64,000 nt of DNA from Streptomyces sp. Je 1-79. GTDB taxonomy: Bacteria; Actinomycetota; Actinomycetes; Streptomycetales; Streptomycetaceae. Both the position numbers and the translations under genes were made by a program. Positions 53,956 to 63,672 of the stretch are shown piece by piece. Position 1 is the first letter of the stretch, and the number at the start of each line of letters is the position of its first letter. The notes under the pieces were generated by a model. The model had not been told where the DNA came from. It worked only from the letters and a program-made list of their open reading frames with translations, and searched no databases. The DNA lies in the NCBI RefSeq assembly GCF_025195125.1, contig NZ_JAMGSL010000010.1, positions 184,334-248,333 of the forward strand. The letters are read 5' to 3'.

Positions 53956-54450
53956 ATGACCGTGTACGCGTACGCCGACGGGCCCGTGGGCCGGATGCTG
54001 CTCGTCGGGCGGGGCGGCGAGGACGGCGGGCGGACCGCGCTGGTCTCGCTGTCGCTGCCCGAGCAGAAGGGCGCTGCCGCCGTCGAGGACGGCTGGCGGC
54101 ACGCGCCCGAGGCCTTCGAGGAGATCGGCGGGCAGCTCGACGAGTACTTCGCCGGGCGCCGGGAGCGGTTCGACATCCCGTTCGCACAGGGCGGTACGGA
54201 GTTCCAGCGGCGCGTCTGGCAGGCCCTGGAGGAGATCCCCTACGGCGCCACCGTGTCGTACGGGGACATCGCCCGTAAGGTCGGCTCCTCCGGGGCCGGG
54301 GTGCGGGCCGTCGGCACCGCGATCGGGCGCAATCCGCTGCTCGTGGTGCGGCCCTGCCACCGCGTCGTCGGCGCGGACGGAAGTCTGCGCGGCTACGCGG
54401 CCGGCCTGGAGCGCAAGGAGCGGCTGCTCGGCCTGGAGCGGGCGGTGTGA
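53956..54450 (+). CDS. ogt: Methylated-DNA--protein-cysteine methyltransferase
   Basis: A 164-residue protein, ATG 53956 (GAGGAGAGG upstream). The acceptor cysteine lies in PCHRV near residue 132, and IPYGATVSYGDIARKVG is the DNA-binding helix-turn-helix with its arginine finger region. It repairs O6-alkylguanine and O4-alkylthymine by suicide transfer. It overlaps the alkB gene by one base, forming an alkylation repair operon. Confidence 0.92.
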   Translation: MTVYAYADGPVGRMLLVGRGGEDGGRTALVSLSLPEQKGAAAVEDGWRHAPEAFEEIGGQLDEYFAGRRERFDIPFAQGGTEFQRRVWQALEEIPYGATVSYGDIARKVGSSGAGVRAVGTAIGRNPLLVVRPCHRVVGADGSLRGYAAGLERKERLLGLERAV

Positions 54451-55076
54451 TGGACGCGCTCTTCCCCCGCGAGCGGGCGGAGATCGCCCCCGGCGCCGTG
54501 CACGTCCCCGGGTGGCTCTCCGCCGACCGGCAGCGGGAGTTGGTGGCCGCCTGCCGGGAGTGGGGGCGCGGACCCGTCCCGTACCGGCACACCGTGCTGC
54601 CGGGCGGCGGGGTGATGTCGGTGCAGTCGCTCTGTCTGGGGCGGCGCTGGGTCCCGTACCGGTACCTGGACACTCTCGGGGCCGAGCTGCCCGGCTGGCT
54701 GGGCGAGTTGGGGCGGGCCGCCGTCGTCGAGGCCTACGGGGAGGACGGCGGCTACGCCCCCGACACCGCTCTCGTGAACTTCTACGACGCGGGCGCCGGC
54801 GCGAAGATGGGGCTGCACCAGGACAAGGAGGAGCGGTCCGGGGCGCCGGTGGTGTCGCTGAGCCTCGGTGACCGTTGCGTGTTCCGGTTCGGGAACACCG
54901 AGACCCGGGGGAAGCCCTACACGGACGTGGAGTTGGCGTCCGGGGATCTCTTCGTCTTCGGCGGGCCTTCGCGCTTCGCGTACCACGGGGTGCCCAAGGT
55001 CCTTCCCGGCACGGCCGATCCGGAACTCGGGCTGACGGGCCGCCTGAACATCACGCTCCGGGAGACGGGTCTCTAG
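54450..55076 (+). CDS. alkB: Alpha-ketoglutarate-dependent dioxygenase AlkB
   Basis: A 208-residue protein starting at ATG 54450 within the ogt stop (TGATG). The Fe(II) ligands are His and Asp in GLHQDKEE (about residues 122 and 124) and His in YHGVPK (about 177). RLNITLR near 197 binds 2-oxoglutarate. It oxidatively removes methyl groups from 1-methyladenine and 3-methylcytosine. Coupled translation with the methyltransferase suggests joint expression. Confidence 0.92.
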   Translation: MDALFPRERAEIAPGAVHVPGWLSADRQRELVAACREWGRGPVPYRHTVLPGGGVMSVQSLCLGRRWVPYRYLDTLGAELPGWLGELGRAAVVEAYGEDGGYAPDTALVNFYDAGAGAKMGLHQDKEERSGAPVVSLSLGDRCVFRFGNTETRGKPYTDVELASGDLFVFGGPSRFAYHGVPKVLPGTADPELGLTGRLNITLRETGL

Positions 55077-55094
55077 GCCCTCTCACGAGACGCC

Positions 55095-55364
55095 TCAGCG
55101 CGAGCGGGAGTGGCCGAAGAGGATCCGGTATCCGATCAGCAGCACCAGCGCTCCGCCGACGGCCGAGAGCCAGGTCGCCGTGTCGTAGAAGCCGGTGGTG
55201 ACCGGGCGGGCCAGGAAGGTCGCCGAGAGCCATCCGCCGACGAAGGCACCGGCGATGCCGATGACGGTCGTGCCGATGACCCCGCCCGGGTCGCGGCCGG
55301 GGAGCAGGACCTTGGCTATGACGCCCGCGATGAGGCCCAGGACGATCCAGCTGATGACGTTCAT
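55095..55364 (-). CDS. GlsB/YeaQ/YmgE family membrane protein
   Basis: An 89-residue protein, ATG 55364. Three hydrophobic helices with the family glycine pattern (WIVLGLIAGVIAKVLLPGRDPGG, split by PGRDPGG) span almost the whole length. Members are stress-linked membrane proteins of unknown action. The gene is convergent with alkB, 18 bp from it. Confidence 0.85.
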   Translation of the reverse strand: MNVISWIVLGLIAGVIAKVLLPGRDPGGVIGTTVIGIAGAFVGGWLSATFLARPVTTGFYDTATWLSAVGGALVLLIGYRILFGHSRSR

Positions 55365-55417
55365 GCCGAGAAGGACGCGAGGGCGCCGGGCGCGGTTGCG
55401 GCCGCCCGCAGCGTGGG

Positions 55418-55474
55418 GTGCATGACATAGGGCCCGCCCGCAGCCCTTCGGTGCGTGACACAGGGCCCGCCCGC
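55418..55474. repeat. 24-bp imperfect direct repeat
   Basis: Two 24-bp copies (55418-55441 and 55451-55474) differ at two positions and both contain GGGCCCGCCCGC. They lie in the gap upstream of the YeaQ-like gene. Confidence 0.55.
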
Positions 55475-55578
55475 TGGGGCGGAGCCCTCCGACGCTCATC
55501 GCGAGGGCCGTGCCGGGCGCGTCGCGGGCCCTCGGGGCCCATGGCGTCCCCGGGGCGGGCCCGCCGCCTGCCGGGGGC

Positions 55579-55986
55579 CTAGCGGGCCGTGGGGCCGTAT
55601 GTGGCGAAGGCCTCGTCCGTGCGGACGATCTCCTTGCCCAGCGGCAGCAGCGACACCGGGATCAGCTTGAAGTTCGCGATGCCCAGGGGGATGCCGATGA
55701 TCGTGATGCAGAGGACGATGCCGGTGGTGATGTGGCCGAGCGCGAGCCACCAGCCCGCGAGGATCAGCCACAGCACGTTGCCCACGCAGGACGGGGCGCC
55801 CGCGTCGTGGCGGTCCACGACGGTGTAGCCGAAGGGCCAGAGGGCGTAGATCCCGATCCGGAACGCGGCCAGTCCGAAGGGGATGCCGATGATCGTGATG
55901 CACAGCAGGATGCCCGCGAGCATGTAGCCGAGGAACATCCACAAGCCGCACAGGATGAGCCAGATGACGTTCAGGATTGTGTTCAC
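55579..55986 (-). CDS. YccF-domain membrane protein
   Basis: A 135-residue protein starting at GTG 55986, which overlaps the htpX stop. Two copies of the YccF module are visible: VIWLILCGLWMFLGYMLAGI and VLWLILAGWWLALGHITTGI, each followed by LCITIIGIP. Four membrane helices are expected. Function is unknown; tight coupling to htpX suggests a role in membrane quality control. Confidence 0.88.
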   Translation of the reverse strand: MNTILNVIWLILCGLWMFLGYMLAGILLCITIIGIPFGLAAFRIGIYALWPFGYTVVDRHDAGAPSCVGNVLWLILAGWWLALGHITTGIVLCITIIGIPLGIANFKLIPVSLLPLGKEIVRTDEAFATYGPTAR

Positions 55987-56846
55987 GGGCGGCGACCTGC
56001 CATCTGTTCGAGTCGGGCGATGCGCTCCGCCATCGGCGGGTGCGTCGAGAACATCTTCGAAACGCCTTTCCCCCCTCCGAAGGGGTTCGCAATCATCATG
56101 TGGCTCGCCGTCTCGATCCTCGGCTCGGGCGGCAGGGGGAGCTGCTTCGTGCCGGCGTCGAGCTTGCGCAGGGCGCTGGCCAGGGCCAAGGGGTCGCCCG
56201 TGAGCTGGGCGCCCGAGACGTCCGCCTGGTACTCCCGTGAGCGGCTGATCGCGAGTCGGATGACGGAGGCGGCGACCGGGCCGAGAATCATGATCAGGAG
56301 CATGCCGAGCAGGCCGGGGCCGTCGTCGTCGCTGGAGCGGCCGACCGGGATCAGCCAGGCGAAGTTGACCAGGAACATGATCACGGAGGCGAGCGCGCCC
56401 GCGACCGATGAGATCAGGATGTCGCGGTTGTAGACGTGGCTCAACTCGTGGCCGATGACTCCCCGCAGTTCGCGCTCGTCGAGGATGGCGAGGATGCCCT
56501 CGGTGCAGCAGACGGCGGCGTTGCGCGGGTTCCGGCCGGTGGCGAAGGCGTTCGGCGCCTGGGTGGGCGAGATGTAGAGCCGTGGCATCGGCTGGCGGGC
56601 CTGCGTGGAGAGCTCGCGCACCATCTTGTAGAGCGCGGGGGCCTCGAACTCGCTCACCGGACGCGCGCGCATCGCCCGCAGGGCCAGCTTGTCGCTGTTC
56701 CAGTAGGCGTACGCGTTGGTGGCGAGCGCCACGAAGACCGCGACGATCAGCCCTGTGCGTCCGAAGAAGCTGCCGATGACGATGATGAGGGCTGAGAGCC
56801 CTCCGAGGAGTACGGCGGTCCTCAGCCCGTTGTGCCCGCGGTGCAC
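55983..56846 (-). CDS. htpX: Membrane zinc metalloprotease HtpX
   Basis: A 287-residue protein, ATG 56846. Two N-terminal membrane helices (about residues 12-45) are followed by the zinc motif HELSH near residue 135, a further pair of hydrophobic helices, and the third-ligand glutamate in SREYQADVSG. HtpX degrades misfolded membrane proteins together with FtsH. It is translationally coupled to the YccF gene. Confidence 0.94.
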   Translation of the reverse strand: MHRGHNGLRTAVLLGGLSALIIVIGSFFGRTGLIVAVFVALATNAYAYWNSDKLALRAMRARPVSEFEAPALYKMVRELSTQARQPMPRLYISPTQAPNAFATGRNPRNAAVCCTEGILAILDERELRGVIGHELSHVYNRDILISSVAGALASVIMFLVNFAWLIPVGRSSDDDGPGLLGMLLIMILGPVAASVIRLAISRSREYQADVSGAQLTGDPLALASALRKLDAGTKQLPLPPEPRIETASHMMIANPFGGGKGVSKMFSTHPPMAERIARLEQMAGRRP

Positions 56847-57070
56847 GGTACGCCCTCCAAGTGGTGCGGCAGGGGAACCCTTTGCTCGGTGGTGGTCCGA
56901 CTCGTCCAGTGGACCCTCCCGTACTGGTCAACGCCAGGCGGGATGCGCGGGTTCCCCTGTGCTCACAGGGGGCGCTGTGAGCCGTACGGGTGATCCGTAC
57001 GGCGGTCTCCTCGGCGAACCTCGCCCGGGGGCCCGTGGCGATCGCCAGGCCGTGCGGGCGGGCCGCGGGG

Positions 57071-58570
57071 TCAGAAGAGCGTGGTGGCCGCGAAGCGCAG
57101 CGCGAACTGCGGGTAGCCCGACAGCACGACGCCCACGACGGCCGCCAGCGCGATCGCGAGGGTGATCGCGGCCGGCACGCGCGCGTGGGCCCGCTCGCCG
57201 ACGGGCGCGCGGAACAGCAGCGCGGTCCACCGTAGGTAGTAGTAGAGGCCGATCACGACGTTCACGCCCATGACGACCGCCAGCCAGCCGAGGCCGGCGT
57301 CGACCGCCGCCGAGAAGACGGTGACCTTGGCGAAGAGGCCGATGATGCCGGGGGGCAGACCGGCCAGGTTGAGCAGGAAGAAGCCCATGGTGAGGGCGAG
57401 CAGCGGGCTGGCCGCGTAGAGACCGCGGTAGTCGGCAATCCGGTTCTCCGGGTGCGTGCGCGCGACCAGGGCGGCGACCGCGAAGGCGCCGAGGTTCACG
57501 ACGGCGTACATCAGGGCGTACGCGACGGTGGCGCCGATCTGGTCGTCGCTGGAGTACGCGGCGGCGGCGATCGGGACCAGGAGGTAGCCGGCCTGGGCCA
57601 CGGAGGACCAGGCGAGCAGCCGGATCGCGCTCCACGCGCGCGTGGAGACCTGCCGCAGGGCGCCCACGTTGCCGATGGTCATGGTCAGCGCGGCGAGCAC
57701 GGCGAGCGCCGGACCCCAGACGTCCGCGTACGAGGGGAACGCGACGACCGTGACCAGGATGAGGCCGGTGAAGCCGACGGCCTTGCCGACGACGGAGAGG
57801 TAGCCGGCGACGGGCAGCGGGGCGCCGACGTAGGTGTCGGGGACCCAGAAGTGGAAGGGGACCGCGGCGGTCTTGAAGGCGAAACCGACCAGGGTGAGGG
57901 CGACGCCCGCCTGGGCGACGGTCTGCAGCTGGGCGGGGACGTCGTCGAGGCGCTGGGCCACCTCGGTGAGGTGGAGGGTGCCGGTCGCCCCGTAGACGAA
58001 GCTGACGCCGAGCAGGGTGACGGCGGTCGCGGTGACCGAGGAGAGGAAGAACTTCAGCGCCGCCTCGCTGGAGCGCCGGTCGCCGCGGCGCAGGCCGACG
58101 AGCGCGAAGGCGGGCAGCGAGGCCACTTCGAGGGCGACGACGAGGGTCGCCAGGTCCCGGGAGGCGGGCAGCAGGGCCGCGCCGGCCGCCGAGGAGAGCA
58201 GCAGGAACCAGTACTCGCCCGCGGGGAGCTTCTCCCGGGTGTCGGCGAGGGACAGCAGGGCGGTGAGGAGCGCCCCGCCGAGCACCAGGAACTGGATGAC
58301 CAGCGTGAACCGGTCGACGGTGTAGCTGCACGCGGCGGTCGCGGCCGGTTCGGTGGTCAGGCAGAAGGTCGAGCGGTCACCGGCGCGCAGCGGGATCAGC
58401 AGCGCCATCGAGGCGGCGAGCCCGCCGATCGCGGTCCAGCCGAGGAGCTGCTTGTGCCGCGCGGGCACGAAGAGGTCCGCGACGAGCACGACGAGCGCGA
58501 CCACGGCGGTGAGGGTGGGCGGCGCGATCGCGAGCCAGTCGACGGACTGGACGAGGGTCGTGGGGGTCAC
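57071..58570 (-). CDS. nuoN: NADH-quinone oxidoreductase subunit N
   Basis: A 499-residue antiporter-like subunit, GTG 58570 overlapping the nuoM stop (GTGA). About 14 helices are present, with the conserved EVASLPAFALVGL glutamate region and the GFAFKTAAVPFHFWVPDTY segment whose Lys and His take part in proton transfer. It is the last gene of the nuo operon. Confidence 0.95.
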   Translation of the reverse strand: MTPTTLVQSVDWLAIAPPTLTAVVALVVLVADLFVPARHKQLLGWTAIGGLAASMALLIPLRAGDRSTFCLTTEPAATAACSYTVDRFTLVIQFLVLGGALLTALLSLADTREKLPAGEYWFLLLSSAAGAALLPASRDLATLVVALEVASLPAFALVGLRRGDRRSSEAALKFFLSSVTATAVTLLGVSFVYGATGTLHLTEVAQRLDDVPAQLQTVAQAGVALTLVGFAFKTAAVPFHFWVPDTYVGAPLPVAGYLSVVGKAVGFTGLILVTVVAFPSYADVWGPALAVLAALTMTIGNVGALRQVSTRAWSAIRLLAWSSVAQAGYLLVPIAAAAYSSDDQIGATVAYALMYAVVNLGAFAVAALVARTHPENRIADYRGLYAASPLLALTMGFFLLNLAGLPPGIIGLFAKVTVFSAAVDAGLGWLAVVMGVNVVIGLYYYLRWTALLFRAPVGERAHARVPAAITLAIALAAVVGVVLSGYPQFALRFAATTLF

Positions 58571-60144
58571 GAGTTTCCTCCCGCGAGGAGCTGCTGCACG
58601 GCCGGGTCGGTGAGGCCGAGGAGAACCGCGGGCCACAGTCCGGCGAGGACGGTGAGGGCGACGAGCGGGGTCCAGGCGGCGAACTCGTACCCCTGGACGT
58701 CGGCGATCGCGGCCTCCCCGCTCGGGCGGGGGCCGCCCATGCAGACCCGGCGGACGACGACGAGGAGGTACGCGGCCGTGAGGAGCGTGCCGAACGCGCC
58801 GACGGCCATGAAGGTGAGGAAGGCGGGACGGCTGAGGCCCGGGGCCGGTTCGAAGGCGGCGAACAGGGCCAGCATCTCGCCCCAGAAGCCGGCCAGGCCG
58901 GGCAGTCCGAGGGAGGCGACGGCGGCGAAGGCGAGCAGTCCGCCCAGGCGGGGGGCCCGGCCGTAGAGGGCGGCGCCGGTGGCACCGGCGAGGGTGTCGA
59001 GGTCGGCGGTGCCGTACCGGTCCTTGAGCGCGCCGACGAGGAAGAAGAGCAGACCGGTGATGAGGCCGTGGGCGATGTTGGCGAAGAGCGCGCCGTTGAC
59101 GCCGGTGGGGGTCATGGTCGCGATGCCGAGGAGGACGAAGCCCATGTGGCCGACGGAGGAGTACGCGATCAGGCGCTTGAGGTCGCCGTTGGTGCCGGGC
59201 CGTGTGAGGGCGAGGCAGGCGAGGGATCCGTAGACGATGCCGACGACGGCGAACGCGGCGAGGTAGGGGGCGAAGGTCCGCATGCCGTCGGGGGTGATCG
59301 GCAGGAGGATCCGGACGAACCCGTACGTTCCCATCTTCAGCATGACGCCGGCGAGGAGGACGGAGCCGACGGTGGGGGCGGCGGTGTGGGCGTCCGGCAG
59401 CCAGCTGTGCAGCGGCCACATCGGGGTCTTCACCGCGAGCCCGATCCCGATCCCGAGAACGGCGATGACCTGCACTGATGTGCTCAGTCCACGGCCGTTG
59501 TCAGTGGCGAGTGCCACCATGTCGAACGTGCCCGCCTTCAGACCGACGAGGAGCAGGCCGAGCAGCATGACGACCGAGCCGAGCAGGGTGAAGAGGATGA
59601 ACTTCCAGGCGGCGGCCTGCCTGCCTCCGCCGCCCCAGCGGGCGATGAGGAAGTACATCGGGACGAGGACCATCTCGAAGGCCAGGAAGAACAGGATCAG
59701 GTCGAGGACGGCGAAGGTCGCGAGGGTGCCGGACTCGAGGACGAGGAACAGTGCCACGAAGCCCTTGGGGGAAGGGCCGCTCGGCATCTTGAAGTAGCTG
59801 TAGAGCGCGCAGAGGAAGGTCAGCAGCGCGGTCATGACCAGGAGGGGGAGGGAAATGCCGTCGACGCCGATGTGGAGGCGCACGTCGAGTGCGGGGATCC
59901 ACGTGATGTCCGTGCTCGCCTGCATCTTCGACGGCTGGTCGTGGTCGAAGCCGAGCGCGAGGACGATCGCGGCGACGAGGACCACGCCCGTGACGATCAC
60001 GCCGTGGCGGAGCACGGCCTGGTCCGGGGAGCTCCCCTTGAGCCCGGGCGGGGCGGGGAGCAGAGCGGCGACGGCACCGACGAGCGGTCCGGCGACGATC
60101 AACGCGAGAAGGAACTGCATCACGGATTCGCTGATATCGATCAC
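58567..60144 (-). CDS. nuoM: NADH-quinone oxidoreductase subunit M
   Basis: A 525-residue antiporter-like subunit, GTG 60144. The conserved membrane glutamate is in LAFEMVLVPMYFLI. The segment KTPMWPLHSWLPDAH holds the key Lys and His of the proton channel. It follows nuoL by three bases. Confidence 0.95.
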   Translation of the reverse strand: MIDISESVMQFLLALIVAGPLVGAVAALLPAPPGLKGSSPDQAVLRHGVIVTGVVLVAAIVLALGFDHDQPSKMQASTDITWIPALDVRLHIGVDGISLPLLVMTALLTFLCALYSYFKMPSGPSPKGFVALFLVLESGTLATFAVLDLILFFLAFEMVLVPMYFLIARWGGGGRQAAAWKFILFTLLGSVVMLLGLLLVGLKAGTFDMVALATDNGRGLSTSVQVIAVLGIGIGLAVKTPMWPLHSWLPDAHTAAPTVGSVLLAGVMLKMGTYGFVRILLPITPDGMRTFAPYLAAFAVVGIVYGSLACLALTRPGTNGDLKRLIAYSSVGHMGFVLLGIATMTPTGVNGALFANIAHGLITGLLFFLVGALKDRYGTADLDTLAGATGAALYGRAPRLGGLLAFAAVASLGLPGLAGFWGEMLALFAAFEPAPGLSRPAFLTFMAVGAFGTLLTAAYLLVVVRRVCMGGPRPSGEAAIADVQGYEFAAWTPLVALTVLAGLWPAVLLGLTDPAVQQLLAGGNS

Positions 60145-60147
60145 GTC

Positions 60148-62154
60148 TCACGCTCCCGCGACGGCGACGAGTACGGCGGCGATCGCCAGGACGACGGAGC
60201 CGGCGAGCAGGGCGCTCAGATAGGTCTGCACGTTGCCGGTCTGGGCACGGCGGACGAGCCAGCCGAGCCACTGGGTGCCGGTGCCCGCACCGCGCACGTA
60301 CGTGTCGACGACCTCGCGGTCCAGGAAGCGGACCAGGGAGGCCGCCGCGAGGACGGGGCGGACGAACGCGGCGGTGTAGAGGGCGTCCAGGTGGAAGCCG
60401 GCGGCCGCGGAGCGGTGCAGGGGGCCGAGCAGGGCGCGGCCGGGGTCGGTCGGGTCCTCGGCGGGGTGCGGCAGGTGCAGGGCCTCCGCCTCGACCTGGC
60501 CGGCGTCGGCGTCGGGGTGGGCGACGTGCGCCGGGACCGGCTCGCCGCCGGGGGCCGGGGCGGTGAGGGCCTGGGCCCTGGCGGCCTTGACGGCGAGGGT
60601 GCGCCAGACCGCGTAGGTGACGACGGCGCCGACGAGGGCGATGCCCGTGCCGAGGACCGCCGTGGTGACGGTGGGGGTGAGGGCGTGGCCGTCGAACCAG
60701 TCGTCGAGGTACGTGACGCTCAGACCGAAGCCGAGGGACGGGAGGGCGAGCACCCACAGGACGGTCGTCATGGCGAGCGGCTGGCGACCGTGATCGGGGG
60801 CCTCGGCGCCACGGCCCCGGAAGGCCAGCAGCCAGAGCCGGGTCGCGTAGGCGGCGGTGAGGAGTGCGGTGAGCAGGCCCGCGACGAGGACGGTCCAGCC
60901 GGCCCCCGCGGGCGCGACGGTCCGGTCGCCGAGGGCGGTGTGCTCGGCGGCCACGAGGACGGCTTCCTTGGAGAAGAAGCCGGCGAACGGCGGCAGGGCG
61001 GCGAGCGCGAGGAGGGCGACGGTCATCGTCCAGTACGCGTCGGGGACCCGCTTCGTCAGGCCGCTCATCCGGGACATCGCCGACAGCGAGTTCGTACCGG
61101 CGGCGTGGATGATCACGCCGGCGGCGAGGAAGAGGAGGGCCTTGAAGGCGCCGTGGGACATGAGGTGGAAGACGGCGGCGCCGCGGTCGCCGACGGCCAG
61201 GGCGCCGGCCATGTAGCCGAGCTGACCGATCGTCGAGTAGGCGAGGACGCGCTTGATGTCGTCCTGGGCGAGCGCGGCGAGCCCCGACCCGACCATCGTG
61301 ACGGCGGCCATCACGGCGAGCACGGTCAGCGCGGCCGCGGACGAGGCGAAGACGGGCAGCAGGCGGGCCACGAAGTAGATGCCGGCGGCGACCATGGTCG
61401 CCGCGTGGATGAGCGCGGAGACGGGGGTGGGGCCGGCCATCGCGTCGGGGAGCCAGGTGTGCAGCGGGAACTGCGCGGACTTGCCCGCCACGCCGGCGAG
61501 GAGCAGCAGCGCGACGAGGGTGGGGTGGTCGAGGCCGCCGCTCGCGACGGCGCCGAGGATCCCGTCGATCCGGAAGGTGCCCGCGTCCGTGGCGAGCGCG
61601 AAGAGGCCGATCAGGAAGGGCACGTCGCCGAGCTTGGTGACCAGGAAGGCCTTGAGGGAGGCGGCCCGGGCCTCGGGGGTCTCCCAGTAGTGGCCGACGA
61701 GGAAGTACGAGCAGATGCCCATGATCTCCCAGCCGACCAGGAGCACCATCAGGTCGCCGGAGTAGACGACGAGCAGCATCGCGGAGGTGAAGAGGGAGAC
61801 GAGTGCGGCGTACGAGGGGTAGCGCGGGTCCTCGCGCAGATAGCCGGTCGAGTAGATCTGCACGCAGGTGGCGACGACCCCGACGACCACGGCGACGAGG
61901 GCGGCGAAGCCGTCGATGTACAGCGCCAGGTCGATGGGGACCGAGCCGGTGGGGGTGAGCTGGGTGGAGGCCTCGATCGTCTGCCCGCCGCCCTGCCGGA
62001 CGGCGACCACGACGGCCAGGACGGCGGCGGCCAGCGTGGGAAGGACGGCGAGGGGACGGACGAAGCCGGGCGCGGTCCGGCCCAGGAGCAGGCCGGCGGC
62101 GGAGCCGAGGAAGGGAAGGAGGGGGACGAGGACGGCGAGGGTCGTCGTGGTCAC
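60148..62154 (-). CDS. nuoL: NADH-quinone oxidoreductase subunit L
   Basis: A 668-residue distal antiporter-like subunit, GTG 62154 overlapping the nuoK stop. LLVGWEIMGICSYFLVG and KSAQFPLHTWLPDAMAGPTP are the proton-channel motifs. The C-terminal region includes the long lateral helix that ties the pumping subunits together, with an extra alanine- and proline-rich insertion near residues 530-560. Confidence 0.95.
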   Translation of the reverse strand: MTTTTLAVLVPLLPFLGSAAGLLLGRTAPGFVRPLAVLPTLAAAVLAVVVAVRQGGGQTIEASTQLTPTGSVPIDLALYIDGFAALVAVVVGVVATCVQIYSTGYLREDPRYPSYAALVSLFTSAMLLVVYSGDLMVLLVGWEIMGICSYFLVGHYWETPEARAASLKAFLVTKLGDVPFLIGLFALATDAGTFRIDGILGAVASGGLDHPTLVALLLLAGVAGKSAQFPLHTWLPDAMAGPTPVSALIHAATMVAAGIYFVARLLPVFASSAAALTVLAVMAAVTMVGSGLAALAQDDIKRVLAYSTIGQLGYMAGALAVGDRGAAVFHLMSHGAFKALLFLAAGVIIHAAGTNSLSAMSRMSGLTKRVPDAYWTMTVALLALAALPPFAGFFSKEAVLVAAEHTALGDRTVAPAGAGWTVLVAGLLTALLTAAYATRLWLLAFRGRGAEAPDHGRQPLAMTTVLWVLALPSLGFGLSVTYLDDWFDGHALTPTVTTAVLGTGIALVGAVVTYAVWRTLAVKAARAQALTAPAPGGEPVPAHVAHPDADAGQVEAEALHLPHPAEDPTDPGRALLGPLHRSAAAGFHLDALYTAAFVRPVLAAASLVRFLDREVVDTYVRGAGTGTQWLGWLVRRAQTGNVQTYLSALLAGSVVLAIAAVLVAVAGA

Positions 62155-62528
62155 GCGGCGGCCTCGGCCTTCTCGTCGGCCCCGGCGGTCCGGGGCTCGG
62201 CGTCGTCGGTCCCGGGCCCGTGGGGCTCGGCGTTGTCGCGCAGGCGGTCGACGTCCGAGGTGCCGCGGTTGCGGTGGACCATCAGGACGATCGCGAGACC
62301 GATGCCGATCTCGGCGGCGGCGATGGCGATGGTGAAGAGGGTCAGCGCCTGGCCGGCGTGCAGGGCGTCGCGGAGCCAGACGTCGAAGGCGACCAGGTTG
62401 AGGTTGACGGCGTTGAGCATCAGCTCGACGGACATCAGGACCAGGATCGCGTTGCGGCGGGCGAGGACGCCGTACAGGCCGACGCAGAAGAGGAGGGCGG
62501 CGAGGACGGCGGGGTAGGCGAGATGCAT
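62151..62528 (-). CDS. nuoK: NADH-quinone oxidoreductase subunit K
   Basis: A 125-residue three-helix subunit, ATG 62528. The two membrane glutamates are seen in MSVELMLNAVNL and AIAAAEIGIGLAIVL. A polar Asp/Glu/Pro tail of about 25 residues extends beyond the usual end. Its start overlaps the nuoJ stop. Confidence 0.95.
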   Translation of the reverse strand: MHLAYPAVLAALLFCVGLYGVLARRNAILVLMSVELMLNAVNLNLVAFDVWLRDALHAGQALTLFTIAIAAAEIGIGLAIVLMVHRNRGTSDVDRLRDNAEPHGPGTDDAEPRTAGADEKAEAAA

Positions 62529-63094
62529 CAGTCCCGGGCCTCCTTGGCGTTCTTGCGGGACAGGACGATCGCGCCGACCAGCGCGGCGAGCAGCAGGACG
62601 GAGAGCGCCTCGAAGGGCAGCACCCAGTGCCGGAAGAGGATCTCGCCGGACACCTTGGTGGAGCCCTGGGCCGGTCCGTCCAGCTCGATCCAGGTCGTAC
62701 GGAAGGCGTCGACGACCACCCAGACGAGCGCGGCGGCCGCGGCGAGCGCGACCGCGAGGGCGACCGGGCGGTTGCCCGAGTCGGCGTCGGGGGAGCGCCC
62801 GATGGGGGCCTTGGTGAGCATGAGGCCGAAGAGAAGGAGGACGACGACGGAGCCGACGTAGATCAGCACCTGGACCCAGGCGATGAACTCCGCGGTCAGC
62901 AGGAGGTACTCGACGGCGAGCCCGCCGAGCGCCACGACGAGCCAGAGCGCGGCGTGGACGAGCTGGCGGGTGGTGACGGTGACGACGGCCGCGCCGAGGG
63001 TGACGAGGCCGACGAGGAGGAAGGCGACCTCGACGCCGGAGGGCGAGAGGAAGCCGGGGGTGGCTGCGGCGAGGGTACTGGCGGCGAGGTTCAC
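62528..63094 (-). CDS. nuoJ: NADH-quinone oxidoreductase subunit J
   Basis: A 188-residue, five-helix subunit starting at GTG 63094 (overlaps the nuoI stop). The third helix contains EFIAWVQVLIYVGSVVVLLLF split by the conserved Gly pi-bulge region (YVGSVVVL). It is shorter than the long, tailed NuoJ proteins of some streptomycetes. Confidence 0.93.
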   Translation of the reverse strand: MNLAASTLAAATPGFLSPSGVEVAFLLVGLVTLGAAVVTVTTRQLVHAALWLVVALGGLAVEYLLLTAEFIAWVQVLIYVGSVVVLLLFGLMLTKAPIGRSPDADSGNRPVALAVALAAAAALVWVVVDAFRTTWIELDGPAQGSTKVSGEILFRHWVLPFEALSVLLLAALVGAIVLSRKNAKEARD

Positions 63095-63672
63095 TGCTGG
63101 TCCCCTTCGGCCTGAGCCTGGGCCTCGGCCTGCGCCTGGGCGGCGGCGGCCGCGGCGGCCGCCTTCTCGACGGCCTTGCGGGCGGCGCCGATCTCCTTCG
63201 GCTCCTCGGCGCGCGGGTCGAGCGCGGGCGGTTCGGGGACCGTCCACATCCACTCGCGGAGCTTGTCGCGCTCGTGGGTGAGCTCGTGGATGTCGGTCTC
63301 CGCGTACTCGAACTCGGGCGACCAGAACAGCGCGTCGAAGGGGCACACCTCGATGCAGATACCGCAGTACATGCAGAGGGCGAAGTCGATGGCGAAGCGG
63401 TCGAGGACGTTACGGCTGCGCTCTCGGCCACCGGGGGCGGCGGCGGGCACCGTCTCCTTGTGGGAGTCGATGTAGATGCACCAGTCGGGGCACTCGCGGG
63501 CGCAGAGCATGCAGACGGTGCAGTTCTCCTCGAAGAGCCCGATGACACCGCGGGTGCGGGGCGGGAGTTCGGGCTGCTTCTCCGGGTACTGCGCGGTGAC
63601 GGTCTTCCTCGTCATCGTGCGGAGGGTGACGGCGAGGCCCTTGGCAAGGCCGGAACCGGGGATCGGGGACAT
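63091..63672 (-). CDS. nuoI: NADH-quinone oxidoreductase subunit I
   Basis: A 193-residue iron-sulfur subunit, ATG 63672. Two ferredoxin-type motifs CTVCMLCARECP and CMYCGICIEVCP bind two 4Fe-4S clusters that carry electrons toward quinone. The last 30 residues are an Ala/Gln/Glu-rich low-complexity tail. It overlaps nuoH and nuoJ. Confidence 0.96.
   Translation of the reverse strand: MSPIPGSGLAKGLAVTLRTMTRKTVTAQYPEKQPELPPRTRGVIGLFEENCTVCMLCARECPDWCIYIDSHKETVPAAAPGGRERSRNVLDRFAIDFALCMYCGICIEVCPFDALFWSPEFEYAETDIHELTHERDKLREWMWTVPEPPALDPRAEEPKEIGAARKAVEKAAAAAAAAQAQAEAQAQAEGDQQ

Noticed and set aside
55987..56931. N-terminal extension of the YccF protein through htpX
   Set aside because: The upstream frame is a shadow of htpX. 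GTG 55986 overlaps the htpX stop and gives the family length.
58571..59419. N-terminal extension of NuoN through nuoM
   Set aside because: It is a shadow frame. The GTG at 58570 in a GTGA overlap matches the coupling seen throughout the operon.
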